DNA from: Harmothoe impar
Lineage: Eukaryota; Annelida; Polychaeta; Phyllodocida; Polynoidae
Reading direction: 5' to 3'
Assembly: GCA_947462335.1 (NCBI GenBank)
Contig: OX381708.1
Location: 5,394,001 to 5,458,000 of the forward strand
Length of the DNA: 64,000 nt
The notes under the pieces were generated by a model, which made no database searches, was not told the DNA's origin, and saw only the letters and a program-made list of their open reading frames with translations. Positions 54,061 through 64,000 of the stretch are shown in pieces; position 1 is the stretch's first letter, and every line of letters begins with the position of its first letter. Made by a program: the position numbers and the translations under genes.

Positions 54061-55206
54061 GTCTCACCAAATCGATACGAGTTGAAAGTGTATGACCGGG
54101 TGCAATCTATGACTGGGTGCAATCTATGACTGGGTGCAGTCTATGACCAGGTGTATTCTATGACCGGGTGTAATCTATGACCGGGTGCAATCTATGACTG
54201 GCTGCAATCTATGACCGGGTGCAATCTATGACTGGTTGCAATCTATGACCGGGTGTAATCTATGACTGGGTGTAATCTATGACTGGCTGCAATCTATGAC
54301 TGGGTGCAGTCTATGACTGGGTGCAATCTGTGACTGGGTAAAGTCTATGACCGGGTGTAATCTATGACTGGGTGCAGTCTATGACCAGGTGTAATCTATG
54401 ACTGGCTGCAATCTATGACTGGCTGCAATCTATGACCGGCTGCAACCTATGACTGGGTGCAGTCTATGACTGGGTGCAGTCTATGACCAGGTGTATTCTA
54501 TGACCGGGTGTAATCTATGACCGGGTGCAATCTATGACTGGCTGCAATCTATGACCGGGTGCAATCTATGACTGGCTGTAATCTATGACCGGCTGCAGTC
54601 TTTGACTGGGTGCAGTCTATGACCAGGTGTAATCTATGACTGGCTGCAGTCTATGACTGGCTGCAATCTATGACTGGCTGCAATCTATGACTGGCTGCAA
54701 TCTATGACTGGCTGCAGTCTATGACTGGATGCAGTCTATGACCAGGTGTATTCTATGACCAGGTGTAATCTATGACCGGGTGCAGTCTATGACCAGGTGT
54801 ATTCTATGACCGGGTGTAATATATGACTGGGTGCAATCTAAGACCAGGTGCAATCTATGACTGGCTGCATTCTATGACTGGCTGCAATCTAAGACCAGGT
54901 GCAATCTATGACTGGCTGCAATCTATGACTGGCTGCAGTCTATGACTGGGTGCAGTCTATGACCAGGTGTATTCTATGACTTGCTGCAGTCTATGACTGG
55001 GTGCAGTCTATGACCAGGTGTATTCTATGACCGGGTGTAATCTATGACTGGGTGCAATCTATGACCGGCTGCAATCTATGACCGGCTGCAACCTATGACT
55101 GGGTGCAATAATAAAACAGCTTAATTAGGGCAGATGTACAGAGAAATGACTGTAGAAGGCATGTTTTAAGACTTTATGATTGAATTCAATTTGATGAGAC
55201 ACAGCC
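54061..55206. mobile_element. Foldback MITE with a hugely expanded 17-bp minisatellite
   Basis: The left end gtctcaccaaatcgatacga and the right end tttgatgagacacagcc are remnants of the GGCTGTGTCTCACGA family. Between 54090 and 55105 lie about 60 units of the type tgactgggtgcaatcta. The interior remnant 'attagggcagatgtacag' also matches the other members. Confidence 0.85.
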
Positions 55207-56340
55207 ACAGAGAGAGAATAATCCATGCGGAGGCATGCAGATTATTCCGTGAATTTACAGAATTTTTTTTTTTTTAGCTGGTATTAAAATTCAAGATTTT
55301 TGGAATGCTGTAGCTCATTAACTACAGCACTATTCACTCTGTACATATTTTCGCGGATTCTTCAATATCTTGAAATTCTCGAAATATACAGCCCAAAAAT
55401 ATCTACATTTGCAGTACCTGAATCTAATAGAGTGCTAGTCTTGTATCAGTCCCAGGGGTAAACAGGTCTGCAAACTCTTCTTAAAGATGGTATGTCAGCT
55501 AAATTTTGGAGATTTTTTAGTTTTATCATATTCCTATTGTATATCCTATCCCATACATTTTCCCCAACTTTTAAAATTATTGGCAGTGTCTTAGTCTATG
55601 AGATGAGCACATGCAGTGCAATATCTTTTACTGTTGGTCGACACTAAACCTCCCTATGTTGTTATATTGCCTGGCTCAGTGCTTTCTCTATCAGGTTAGT
55701 TCGCCCTAGACTCATATGGGGGAGTGCCTGAGTCAGTGTAGTTAATATGCTACATTCTCATCCATGTCAAATCATCTATTGATAGACAAATGTTTGGCAA
55801 ATACTGGGTCTATCTATCAGCTAAAATGATAATGGAACCTTTGGCAATCCTTTTGAAAAAAGAGGTTTGTGAAGTGTATTAGTTGCAATACCATCTTTAA
55901 GCACTCATAAAAAACTTGAATAAGTGTATGTCTTGTTTTAGCGCCAGAGGTCAGAGCACAGCCAAATTGAAGAGCACCCTGGCACATGAGTCTGACTGTA
56001 CATATTTTAAAATCAGAAATCAGAATCTTGGAGCCTTGCTGGAGCTGATGTTCTTTATGTTGTTGGCTTTCCAAAAATGAAACAATTTTTCACATAGTCC
56101 AACTAGAACTGAAGTTACAAACCATAGATTACACACTAATATCTTAGGCAAATTAAAGCTATTCTTTGTTTTATTTTCTGTTGTGAAATAGCATTTATCC
56201 AAAATGTTATGCAAAACTAAAATTTTGTTTGTTTTGTCCGGTCGAAAACTATCTGGTCCTGAAAACATTGTCAAGCAGCAGGACTGGATTTCCTGCTTGT
56301 TGAAAAAGTTTTCACAGAGACTGATGACATAGAACAAGCA
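55207..56340. other. Intergenic, no gene recognised
   Basis: AT-rich; a fragment of the CAGTCTTTGC MITE family ('ggtcctgaaaacattg', 'gcagcaggact') lies near 56240-56320. Confidence 0.4.
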
Positions 56341-56344
56341 ATAA

Positions 56345-56743
56345 AAAGGTGAAAATTGGGAGCTTCAATTGCTTCAAAATAAAGGCCTACGTACTGTTTA
56401 TAAGGTGAAGCTCGAGGAAAACCCAATGTACAATACAGATGAATTGCACACTAAAAGTGGATGCCTTTACCTTAATCATAGACGTGACATTCACCTATTA
56501 TATTATGCTTTTTCATTGTCAAAACTGCCTGACATGCTTGATGTTCGCGATATACCTACACGTAGACACTTAGGAAATAGGCTTAAGGCCATACGCAGCC
56601 TTAAACCAATAGTGACAAAAAGTGCCCTTTATAGGGCCATTGATAGGTGGAATAACCTCAAACCCTCCTACACGCTTATTGACTCCTTGAGGGACTTTAA
56701 GCTAGCCATCAAGCGCGATTACCCGAACTGCTTCATGGTGTGA
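56345..56743 (+). pseudogene. C-terminal fragment of a non-LTR reverse transcriptase
   Basis: The frame contains NKGLRTVYKVKLEENP, NHRRDIHLLYYAFSLSK, RLKAIRSLKPIVTKSALYRA and a stop at 56743. The 'RRD..LL' and 'SALYRAIDRWNNL' text is typical of the ORF2 C-terminus. Palm and endonuclease are absent. Confidence 0.72.
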
Positions 56744-57687
56744 ACATGCCATCCAACTTACAATGTCTCATCTCTCATCTCATCTCATCATTCCTATATA
56801 ATAATATACTACAATTGTACGTACATGATATAATTTATTTATATATATTAATACATTACATGAAGTATCCATGCTACAATGTTCTCCATAGCTTATCATG
56901 ACAGAGATTAAGTCCGTCTCACACTTGATGTAAACTAGATAGGGGTACGGACGGCAGAAAGGCAATGCGCCTAAGTCTAGGTTTGGCTATTTAATATAGT
57001 CATTAGACCCAATAAATACTAGCTGTAAAATATGTCAGATGAGTTACATGATTATGGAAAAAGCACAAGATATTCATTTTTTGGAAATACAAGCTTTACT
57101 ATGCTTAAGTACTAGAAGGGTCATATTCAATGCCCCTCATTGAATACAATGTGGCCGTATTCAATGGCCTAAGAAAAAGCTATTTTTTCTTCATTGAATG
57201 GCTTAAAATAAAAAATAAACACAAATGCCAACTACATTCATACCGCTCTGATGTATTTCACTTGTGGCGGCTGGGGCGCATCCCACTCAGCCTGCGGCTT
57301 CGTGAGATACTGCCCCAGCCCCCACTCGTGAAATACAGCAGAGACGGTATCAATGGGTGTTGGCATTTGTCTATATATTTAAGTCTCAGCCATGCCTTTC
57401 TAATGGCTAATATATTGCTGAAGGTAGCGGTAGTGATCACCTCTATCTATGAGAATACCCTGACCATACACCACTCAGTAATACAGGGGCAGACCAAGGA
57501 ATTTGAAAAAGGGGGTCCAGCAAATACCAAAGTACCAAAAAGTGTCATGCCCTTACTCGCGGTGGATTGCAATATCATTAGAAATTCTTTTTTTCCCCCA
57601 AAGTGGGTTCCACCCCTGTTAATAACAAGCATGCATGCATTGTATTATTGTGTGGCTGCAAAGGAAGGGTGTGGTACTATAGTTGTG

Positions 57688-57733
<46 letters not shown>

Positions 57734-57750
57734 AATATATATATATATAT
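57688..57750. repeat. (TA)n microsatellite
   Basis: Interrupted AT dinucleotide run directly left of the LTR-like element. Confidence 0.95.
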
Positions 57751-58179
57751 GTAGTGGTTCGATATCTCAGAAAAGAGAAGAAGAACGTCAGTTTCCAGGT
57801 GCGAAGTAAAGCGGGGTTTTATTCAGTGTATTCCTATACAGAGAACCTAAGCCTCAACCCGAAGGAGGAGGTAAAAGCAATGCTGCTTATTCAATCGTCC
57901 ATGATTGGGGTAGGGTAGCTCGGGGAGTCAGCCGGGCCTGCACTGACTGACGACTATACGACGAGGAGGGGTTTATATACCCCTTCCGACGCATGAAATC
58001 TACATGGTCACGTGATTGGGTCGTTCCCTCCTGAAGCGTGGGGCGCAGTACCCGAGAGAGGACAGTCGCCCCACTCCAGGATACCGCCCACACTAACGCC
58101 AGGCGGAAACAACCCGAACTAACCTCCTCGGTCGCCTGGATGGAAATGTGTTTATCGTTTATAGTAGTAAACCCCTACA
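57750..58179. mobile_element. Solo-LTR-like element, 430 bp
   Basis: It starts TGTAGTGGTTCG and ends AAACCCCTACA (TG...CA) and sits in AT repeat sequence, with TATA on both sides (not informative there). A polyadenylation-like aataaaacc lies on the minus strand. It is related to 27011-27328. Confidence 0.6.
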
Positions 58180-58189
58180 TATATAAAAT

Positions 58190-58410
58190 CGGGTTATTTA
58201 GGGCAGATTGAGATAGAATTAGGCTGAAAAGGTTAATGGATGTTATAACTTTCTAAACTAGTCATTAGTTGTCCATTTTTATCATCATCTGCCCTAGAGA
58301 ACCCGTTTTTATTCAGGCCGGTCAGAGCTGGCACCCGGTCAGAGCTGGCACCCGGTCAGAGCTGGCACCCAGTCAGAGACAAAAACATTGGCCCAAGGTC
58401 GTGAGACACA

Positions 58411-58413
<3 letters not shown>
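58190..58413. mobile_element. Right half of a 17-bp-repeat foldback MITE
   Basis: Three gtcagagctggcacccg units and the end gacaaaaacattggcccaag plus gtcgtgagacacagcc match 36833 and 63876. The left end is missing. Confidence 0.75.
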
Positions 58414-58474
<61 letters not shown>

Positions 58475-58476
58475 TA
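58414..58476. repeat. (TA)n microsatellite
   Basis: AT dinucleotides directly after the foldback MITE end. Confidence 0.95.
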
Positions 58477-58721
58477 AATGTTGAGAGGGGTGGTGTACTA
58501 TAGAGGTATGTGGAGAGGGACTGGGCTGTAAGGACTCATGTGGTGGAGCGTGGAGAGCCCTTGGCTTTAATACAGGACTATCGTTGACATAACTCAAGTT
58601 GTTGTTGTGCCGCATGTGGAGATTTGGGCAGCAATAAACTGTTGTATATTACAAAACGACTATTTATAAGTCTAAATAAATATATCTAAATGACCACAGA
58701 GGCTTGGTGTTATTCAAACGC

Positions 58722-59035
58722 GTATGAAGCAAATCTTTGTTGGGGGGTTGGGCAGGGGCCAACTTCAAGCCTAAACTTTTGCATGATAGTACATACGCAT
58801 GCTTTTATTGGAAGTTACATAAAAGTTGTGTTCAATATTCTCTGGCTCTGATTGGGGCCTAGGCCCCTAGCCCCCCCCCCTCCCCAATTGTCCTGGGTGG
58901 GAAAGGTAAGGGTCTGGAATAATGTGTATCATAATATAAGGTCTTGGTAAATCTTTTTTTGAAGGTCCCACCGTGTTCAGGCGCCCCCTCCTCTGTGATT
59001 AGGGGCCCCCCTGCCCCCTTTTCCTACACCCCTGC
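58722..59035. mobile_element. G/C-armed MITE
   Basis: Left 'gaagcaaatctttgttgggg' and right 'ccccttttcctacacc' match the 63020-63361 element in inverted arrangement. Confidence 0.55.
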
Positions 59036-59811
59036 ATTATCACAGGTAGACATCATTGATGAAGTACAGGCTGTGTTAGGACCAGAGGTGGAGGGCTTTG
59101 AGGATACAATCTGACCGTTCTTGGTACCGGTTTATGTTGGTTCACATCATTTAGATATGACCTGAGATCTGTCGGTACGCGGAATCAAGGATCTGTCACC
59201 AGCAAAGTCAAAGGTGCATTCAATAATGGGTTCCAAGATATGGCCTAAATAGATATTATTCTATGGATAGGCTTTAAAAACGCCAATGGAAATGTCTGCA
59301 AAACAACCCTGCTTGTAGGGTCAGGCATTTAAAAAGGTACGGGAATGGCTCCTCGTATTGGTGGCAAGGGTCTGGAACGCTTATATTATTAGTGTCTCAG
59401 TGCGCGATGCATTACAATATGAATGTCAACATACGTTTATACCATGATCCCATTTTGTCAGAAAAAAAACATGTTAAGAGACTCCAATCTGGTGAATAAA
59501 AAGGCAATTTGATTTAAAATCTTAAAAACAAAACAAACTTGGAATCTTATTCTAGAACATATTCAGCCCCCCCCCTTCTGTGATGTGAGGGGTTGGGGAC
59601 GGGCCCCCCTACCCTCTTCTCCCAGGCCACTGATCATCTATGTATTTGTGACCCTAGCCCTCACCCCAGGTGCACGCACCGTCCATGTGACTTCTCAGTA
59701 ATCCCCTGCTCTAGAACCCATTACCTTCTCAGGGTAATACAAGCCGGGTATCATCTGGTCTTTTCCCCAGTACTGCACGTTGTGTGTTTTAACAGTGCCG
59801 TACTGTCATGC

Positions 59812-60174
59812 TTAAAGTGGCATAGTCCGATGATTAGGGCTCAAAAATTGATTTTGCTAAGATTGAGCCAGAATGTTCAATACGGCCATACTTCATGTCC
59901 TACCTAATCTATCCCCCCAGAATTTAGCCTAGATTTCAGCTAATAATTTTCTTTTGTTCAATTTAAGACTTTTGGAGTGCACGCTATAATTCCACCCATT
60001 GAAAATATACTGTAAAATGCTATACCTGTGTTCATGGGACCCTTTTAATTGCCTCTTATTGCCCATGAATGATATTGATTTCATCCCATCCTCAAAATAT
60101 GATATAACGCTGCCATTTTGAACATATTTAAATAGAAATCAAAATATGGAAAAAATCGGACCATGCCACTTTAA
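59812..60174. mobile_element. MITE with TTAA ends (AGTGGCATAGTCCGAT family)
   Basis: ttaaagtggcatagtccgat at the left and atcggaccatgccactttaa at the right are perfect inverted repeats. TTAA targets fit piggyBac- or Kolobok-type transposases. Confidence 0.85.
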
Positions 60175-60427
60175 GTTAACCCTTTAAGGATGCATGTCGC
60201 TATCAGATGACATTTGTTGTCACGCTGGTTCAATACAGTCCAGGCAGGTAGCTCACTGATGCTGCATTAATGAATGATACCGACCCTTCAGGAGTGTCTC
60301 AACCCCATAGCGTCGCCATGATGCTTGAGTGCAGCCCTGGTGAGTTACTCGCCACTGCTGCATTCATGTATCATAACGACCAAGGGAATGATGCATTGAT
60401 GCATTATGTCGTCCCCAAAGGGTAAAG
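60175..60427. mobile_element. MITE, CCCTTTA/TGCATCATG family
   Basis: It starts ttaaccctttaaggatgc and contains 'gacatttgttgtcacg' and 'tgatgcattgatgcat', ending in aaagggta. It abuts the TTAA-ended element. Confidence 0.6.
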
Positions 60428-60660
60428 GACCAGGAGATTATAGCCTTGAAGCTCCTATACACACGTACAAGACAGGTGCTTATTTGAAATTCTATTTCAG
60501 TGCTTAAGAATAATGGCAAGACCTCTCTTACTATGGCTTGTATTCGAGACAGGCATTTATTTAAAAGCTGGAGCTCAAATAGTACAGTACTACATGAGAC
60601 CTACATACACAGGGGTAGATACACACAGGGTCATAGCAATCTCAAAACAACCAATATAGA

Positions 60661-60990
<330 letters not shown>

Positions 60991-61187
60991 TAAAAGGCAT
61001 CAATCATTTGACATACTAGTTTCCATTTTCAATTTGATCAGCGAGGTTCACAAATTCTCAAATGAGGGGTAGCCATTTGACTTGCCACAGTATCACTGAG
61101 TATTTCTATAGGTCCTGTTTAGAATAAGTAAACATACACACCAATGCATATTGATAGCTAACAGTATGAAGCTTGCAGCTACCAGCT

Positions 61188-61430
61188 CAACCCTTTAGGG
61201 ATGGGTGTCACTAAAAGAGGACATTTGTTGTCATGATGCACCAATGCAGCTCCGGCCAGTAACTCGCCAGAGCTGCATTGGTGCATCATGCCAACCCTTT
61301 GGGATTGTCTCAACCCTGTAGAGTCACCATGACCAGCCTGAGTGTAACTCGCCAGGGCTGCATTCATGCATCATGACGAGCAAGGGCATGATGCATTAAT
61401 GCACTATGCTGCCCGTAAAGAGTTATGACA
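61188..61430. mobile_element. MITE, CCCTTTA/TGCATCATG family
   Basis: It contains 'gacatttgttgtcatgatgc', 'gctgcattggtgcatcatgc' and an end in cgtaaagagtta, like the 60175-60427 copy. Confidence 0.6.
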
Positions 61431-61912
61431 TCCTTATTAATCCACACTGCTACCCGTACATACACAACCTCCACCCGACCTCCCCACTATGATCCTATAC
61501 ATACACCTCAGCAAACCTAATCAGCCGAAAAAGTAATTTTCTGTATGACCGGTGCGTGCTCCCGGTTCAGGTACGCATCATCAGTGGCCTTAGTGACAGG
61601 AGCTAAGTCCTGTGTGGGATGCAGCGAGGGGGAAAACGCAAGGTGTTAAACCTTTGAGGACTGCACAATGCTTTTTCATGGGCTCCTACCATTTGTAGCA
61701 ATAAAAGTGCCTTAAAACTGATAGACTCAGCATTGTCTCTGACAAGGAACACCCTCTTCTGGGTATGTTGATTGATTAAAATGCTTTTATTTATACTGAA
61801 AAATGATCAGGTATTATGTTTGCCTATGAATTATCTCCACTTATGATATTATGGGAACTGAATCTTCTTCACTCTGCCGCCCGACTGAGAATGGGGGTGC
61901 GTCAGTAACACC

Positions 61913-62181
61913 TACACTCAAAAAGTAAACTTGTCTCCCGACTCATCCAAGTGATGGTCATAAAATAAACAAGTCAAAATCTTGTCTAAGTGACAAGGAA
62001 GTGGGTCTTCTGGCTGGAGATGAAAGACCCACTTGGCATGTGCCAGACCAAAACGCGACATTTGCCAGCTCCAGATTCTATTTTGTGGGATGGTTACCTC
62101 ATAGGTTAGACAACTTTTGACTTGTTTATTTTATGATAATCACTTTGACGAGTCTCGAGACAAGTTTACTTTTTCAGTGTA
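61913..62181. mobile_element. MITE, AAAGTAAACTTGTCTC family
   Basis: tacactcaaaaagtaaactt at the left and aagtttactttttcagtgta at the right are inverted, with TA outer bases. Confidence 0.78.
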
Positions 62182-62300
62182 CGTGCCCTATAGGTCTGAA
62201 GTCTCCCCAGATGGTTGGCTGTAGTCAGTCCAGGCTTGTAGACCCACCAGGCCTGTATACATATACATGCATGTATTATGATGACAAAGGGCACAGCACA

Positions 62301-62690
62301 TTAAAGTGGCATAGTCCGATCATTAGAGCTCAAAATTAGATTTTGCTAAAAATGTGCAGTAACAAGTGTTACCAATATTGACACGGCTATACTTCATGTC
62401 CTATCTACTTAATTAAACATTATTCCCCAGATTTCAGCTTAGATTTCAGCTAATTATCAATTTTATGCTCAAATGAAGACTTTTGGAGTGCATGCTATAA
62501 GTCCGCACATTGGAAAAACGCTGTAAATGGCTATCGATATCTATGTTCACAGGACCCTGTCCATTGCCTCTTATTGCGGATCAATCATATTTTATTGTGC
62601 CCCATCCTCCAAATATGACATTGTAATAATATTTTGAACACATTTGAGTAGAATTTAAAATAGGGAGAAAATCGGACCATGCCATCTTAA
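62301..62690. mobile_element. MITE with TTAA ends (AGTGGCATAGTCCGAT family)
   Basis: Ends ttaaagtggcatagtccgat and atcggaccatgccatcttaa. A second intact copy beside 59812-60174. Confidence 0.82.
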
Positions 62691-63019
62691 ACCGTGAGAA
62701 TATTTGGAGGGGGGGGGGTGCATATGGCTCCATATTCATATGGAATACGGAATCAACTGAGATCAGCCAGCACTAATTCTCTAATTCTCTTGAGTCAGAG
62801 GGGATGGGGGGAATTAGGTTTGGTGTCATGGGAAATTCCATGCAACTCCTCTAACATGCAAAACCTGATTTAAGTATTATGTTTCAAACCCCTAACATTG
62901 AACTGGCCAATTCGGTTGAAGCAGGATTTAGTCTACTGTCTCTCCCATAGGGGTGATTCAGACGTACCAGCTGCTATGTCTACAACAGTCTACGTGTAGA
63001 CCAGGTATCGTGTACATTC

Positions 63020-63361
63020 TGCCAGAGGCGTAGGAAGCAAATCTTCATTGGGGGGGGGGGGGCAGGGGGGGCCCAACTCCATTCAAGTTTCAGCATTGGC
63101 TTTTATGCATGATGTATCATATACACGCATCTATTGAAACTGTATAGGAAAGTAGTATTTGAGCCCCTCTTAGTTTTGATAAGGGGCCCAGGCCCCGGTG
63201 TCCCCACCTGTGAGAGAGGTAATGAATTGTAATTGTGTGATTTACATTTGAGGTCTTGACAAATTCTGGGAGGGGGGATGCAAACATATTCAGCCCCCTC
63301 TCCTCAGTGATTTGGGGGGGGGTGGCGGGCCCCCCTGGCTTCCCCTTTTCCTACGCCAGTG
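63020..63361. mobile_element. G/C-armed MITE (GCGTAGGAAGCAAATCTTC family)
   Basis: Left gaggcgtaggaagcaaatct with poly-G; right ccccttttcctacgcc. Arms are G-rich and C-rich inverted repeats. Confidence 0.65.
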
Positions 63362-63563
63362 TCTGGTCTTTCCAAAAATGAAGGAGGTTTTCAGATATTC
63401 CGTTCTGAAACAGCATTTTTCTAGATGTTATACAGAACTTTAATTTTGTTTATTCTGTCCTGTGGGAATTTATTTGGTCCTGCAAAATTAGCAAGCAGCA
63501 GGACCGTATCTGTTGAAAAAGTTGCCGGTAAGACTTACCACTGACATACATGTATAAAGTTCA

Positions 63564-63876
63564 GGCTGTGTCTCACGACCTTGGGCCAATGTTTTTGTCG
63601 CTGATTGGGTGCCGTCTCTGACCAGGTGCCGTCTCTGACCGAGAGCCATTTGGGAGTTTAGTTATCTTCTACCAACAGCAGGAAGCTTATTATAGTTACA
63701 TAACAACTGCCATAACGTTTTTACAAATCCTAATATATATGAGTATATGTTAAAAAATAAAAAACACTTCCTTCTGACACCAGGTCAGAGACGGCAACAG
63801 GTCAGAGACGGCACCCGGTCAGAGACAGCACCCCATCAGAGACAAAAACATTGGCCCAAGGTCGTGAGACACAGCC
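63564..63876. mobile_element. Foldback MITE with 17-bp subterminal repeats
   Basis: Ends ggctgtgtctcacgaccttg and caaggtcgtgagacacagcc are perfect inverted repeats, TTCA flanks both sides (63560-63563 and 63877-63880), and the arms carry tctctgaccaggtgccg-type units. Confidence 0.88.
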
Positions 63877-64000
63877 TTCAATTTGCCTAAAAGCTAGCAC
63901 AAGCACGTGCATGGCAGGGTCCAATAGTTATGAATGTGTACCAGTGCATGGTGTTCCAATATGAATGTGCACCTTGTGCTTGTGTTCTGATACGATTTTT

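Overview
The window reads as nuclear DNA of an invertebrate chordate, most likely amphioxus (Branchiostoma). That is an inference: small exons sit in long introns packed with short transposons, a complement factor B gene is followed by lineage-specific Ig-type receptors, and CR1/Jockey-like retroelements are present. No species-diagnostic sequence was found.

Layout. (1) 1-12.5 kb, plus strand: the 3' two-thirds of a complement factor B/C2-type gene. Eleven exons are visible (von Willebrand A domain, serine protease domain, stop at 12115); the CCP modules lie left of the window. All exon phases agree. (2) 12.5-17 kb: intergenic, mainly MITEs. (3) 27.6-17.0 kb, minus strand: a receptor gene with a signal peptide, three Ig V-like exons, plexin/MET-type IPT (TIG) exons, a membrane helix and a short tail. 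One IPT exon has an in-frame TAA. (4) 37.0-31.3 kb, minus strand: a shorter tandem paralogue (signal, three Ig exons, membrane helix). Its first Ig exon is frameshifted, but skipping that exon leaves an intact 273-codon frame. A SAM-like ORF lies just downstream. (5) 37.5-64 kb: no host gene recognised. It holds a 5'-truncated non-LTR reverse transcriptase (43.2-45.8 kb), reverse transcriptase fragments, many foldback and MITE families, tandem repeats and TA tracts.

Two themes stand out. First, a miniature LTR element at 47047-47912 has 220-bp direct terminal repeats, a 4-bp target duplication and a tRNA-like RNA polymerase III promoter unit inside each LTR. A related solo LTR at 5447-5677 carries a different, better folded tRNA-like unit at the same place. 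Second, splice sites are repeatedly copied with flanking exon sequence: 14 tandem copies of an acceptor in factor B, three decoy acceptors before its next exon, about seven tandem copies of a donor in the receptor gene, and one more partial donor-bearing exon copy there.

The factor B homologue would supply the catalytic subunit of an alternative-pathway C3 convertase. The two receptors look like surface immune or recognition proteins. Nothing in the sequence shows that they act together.
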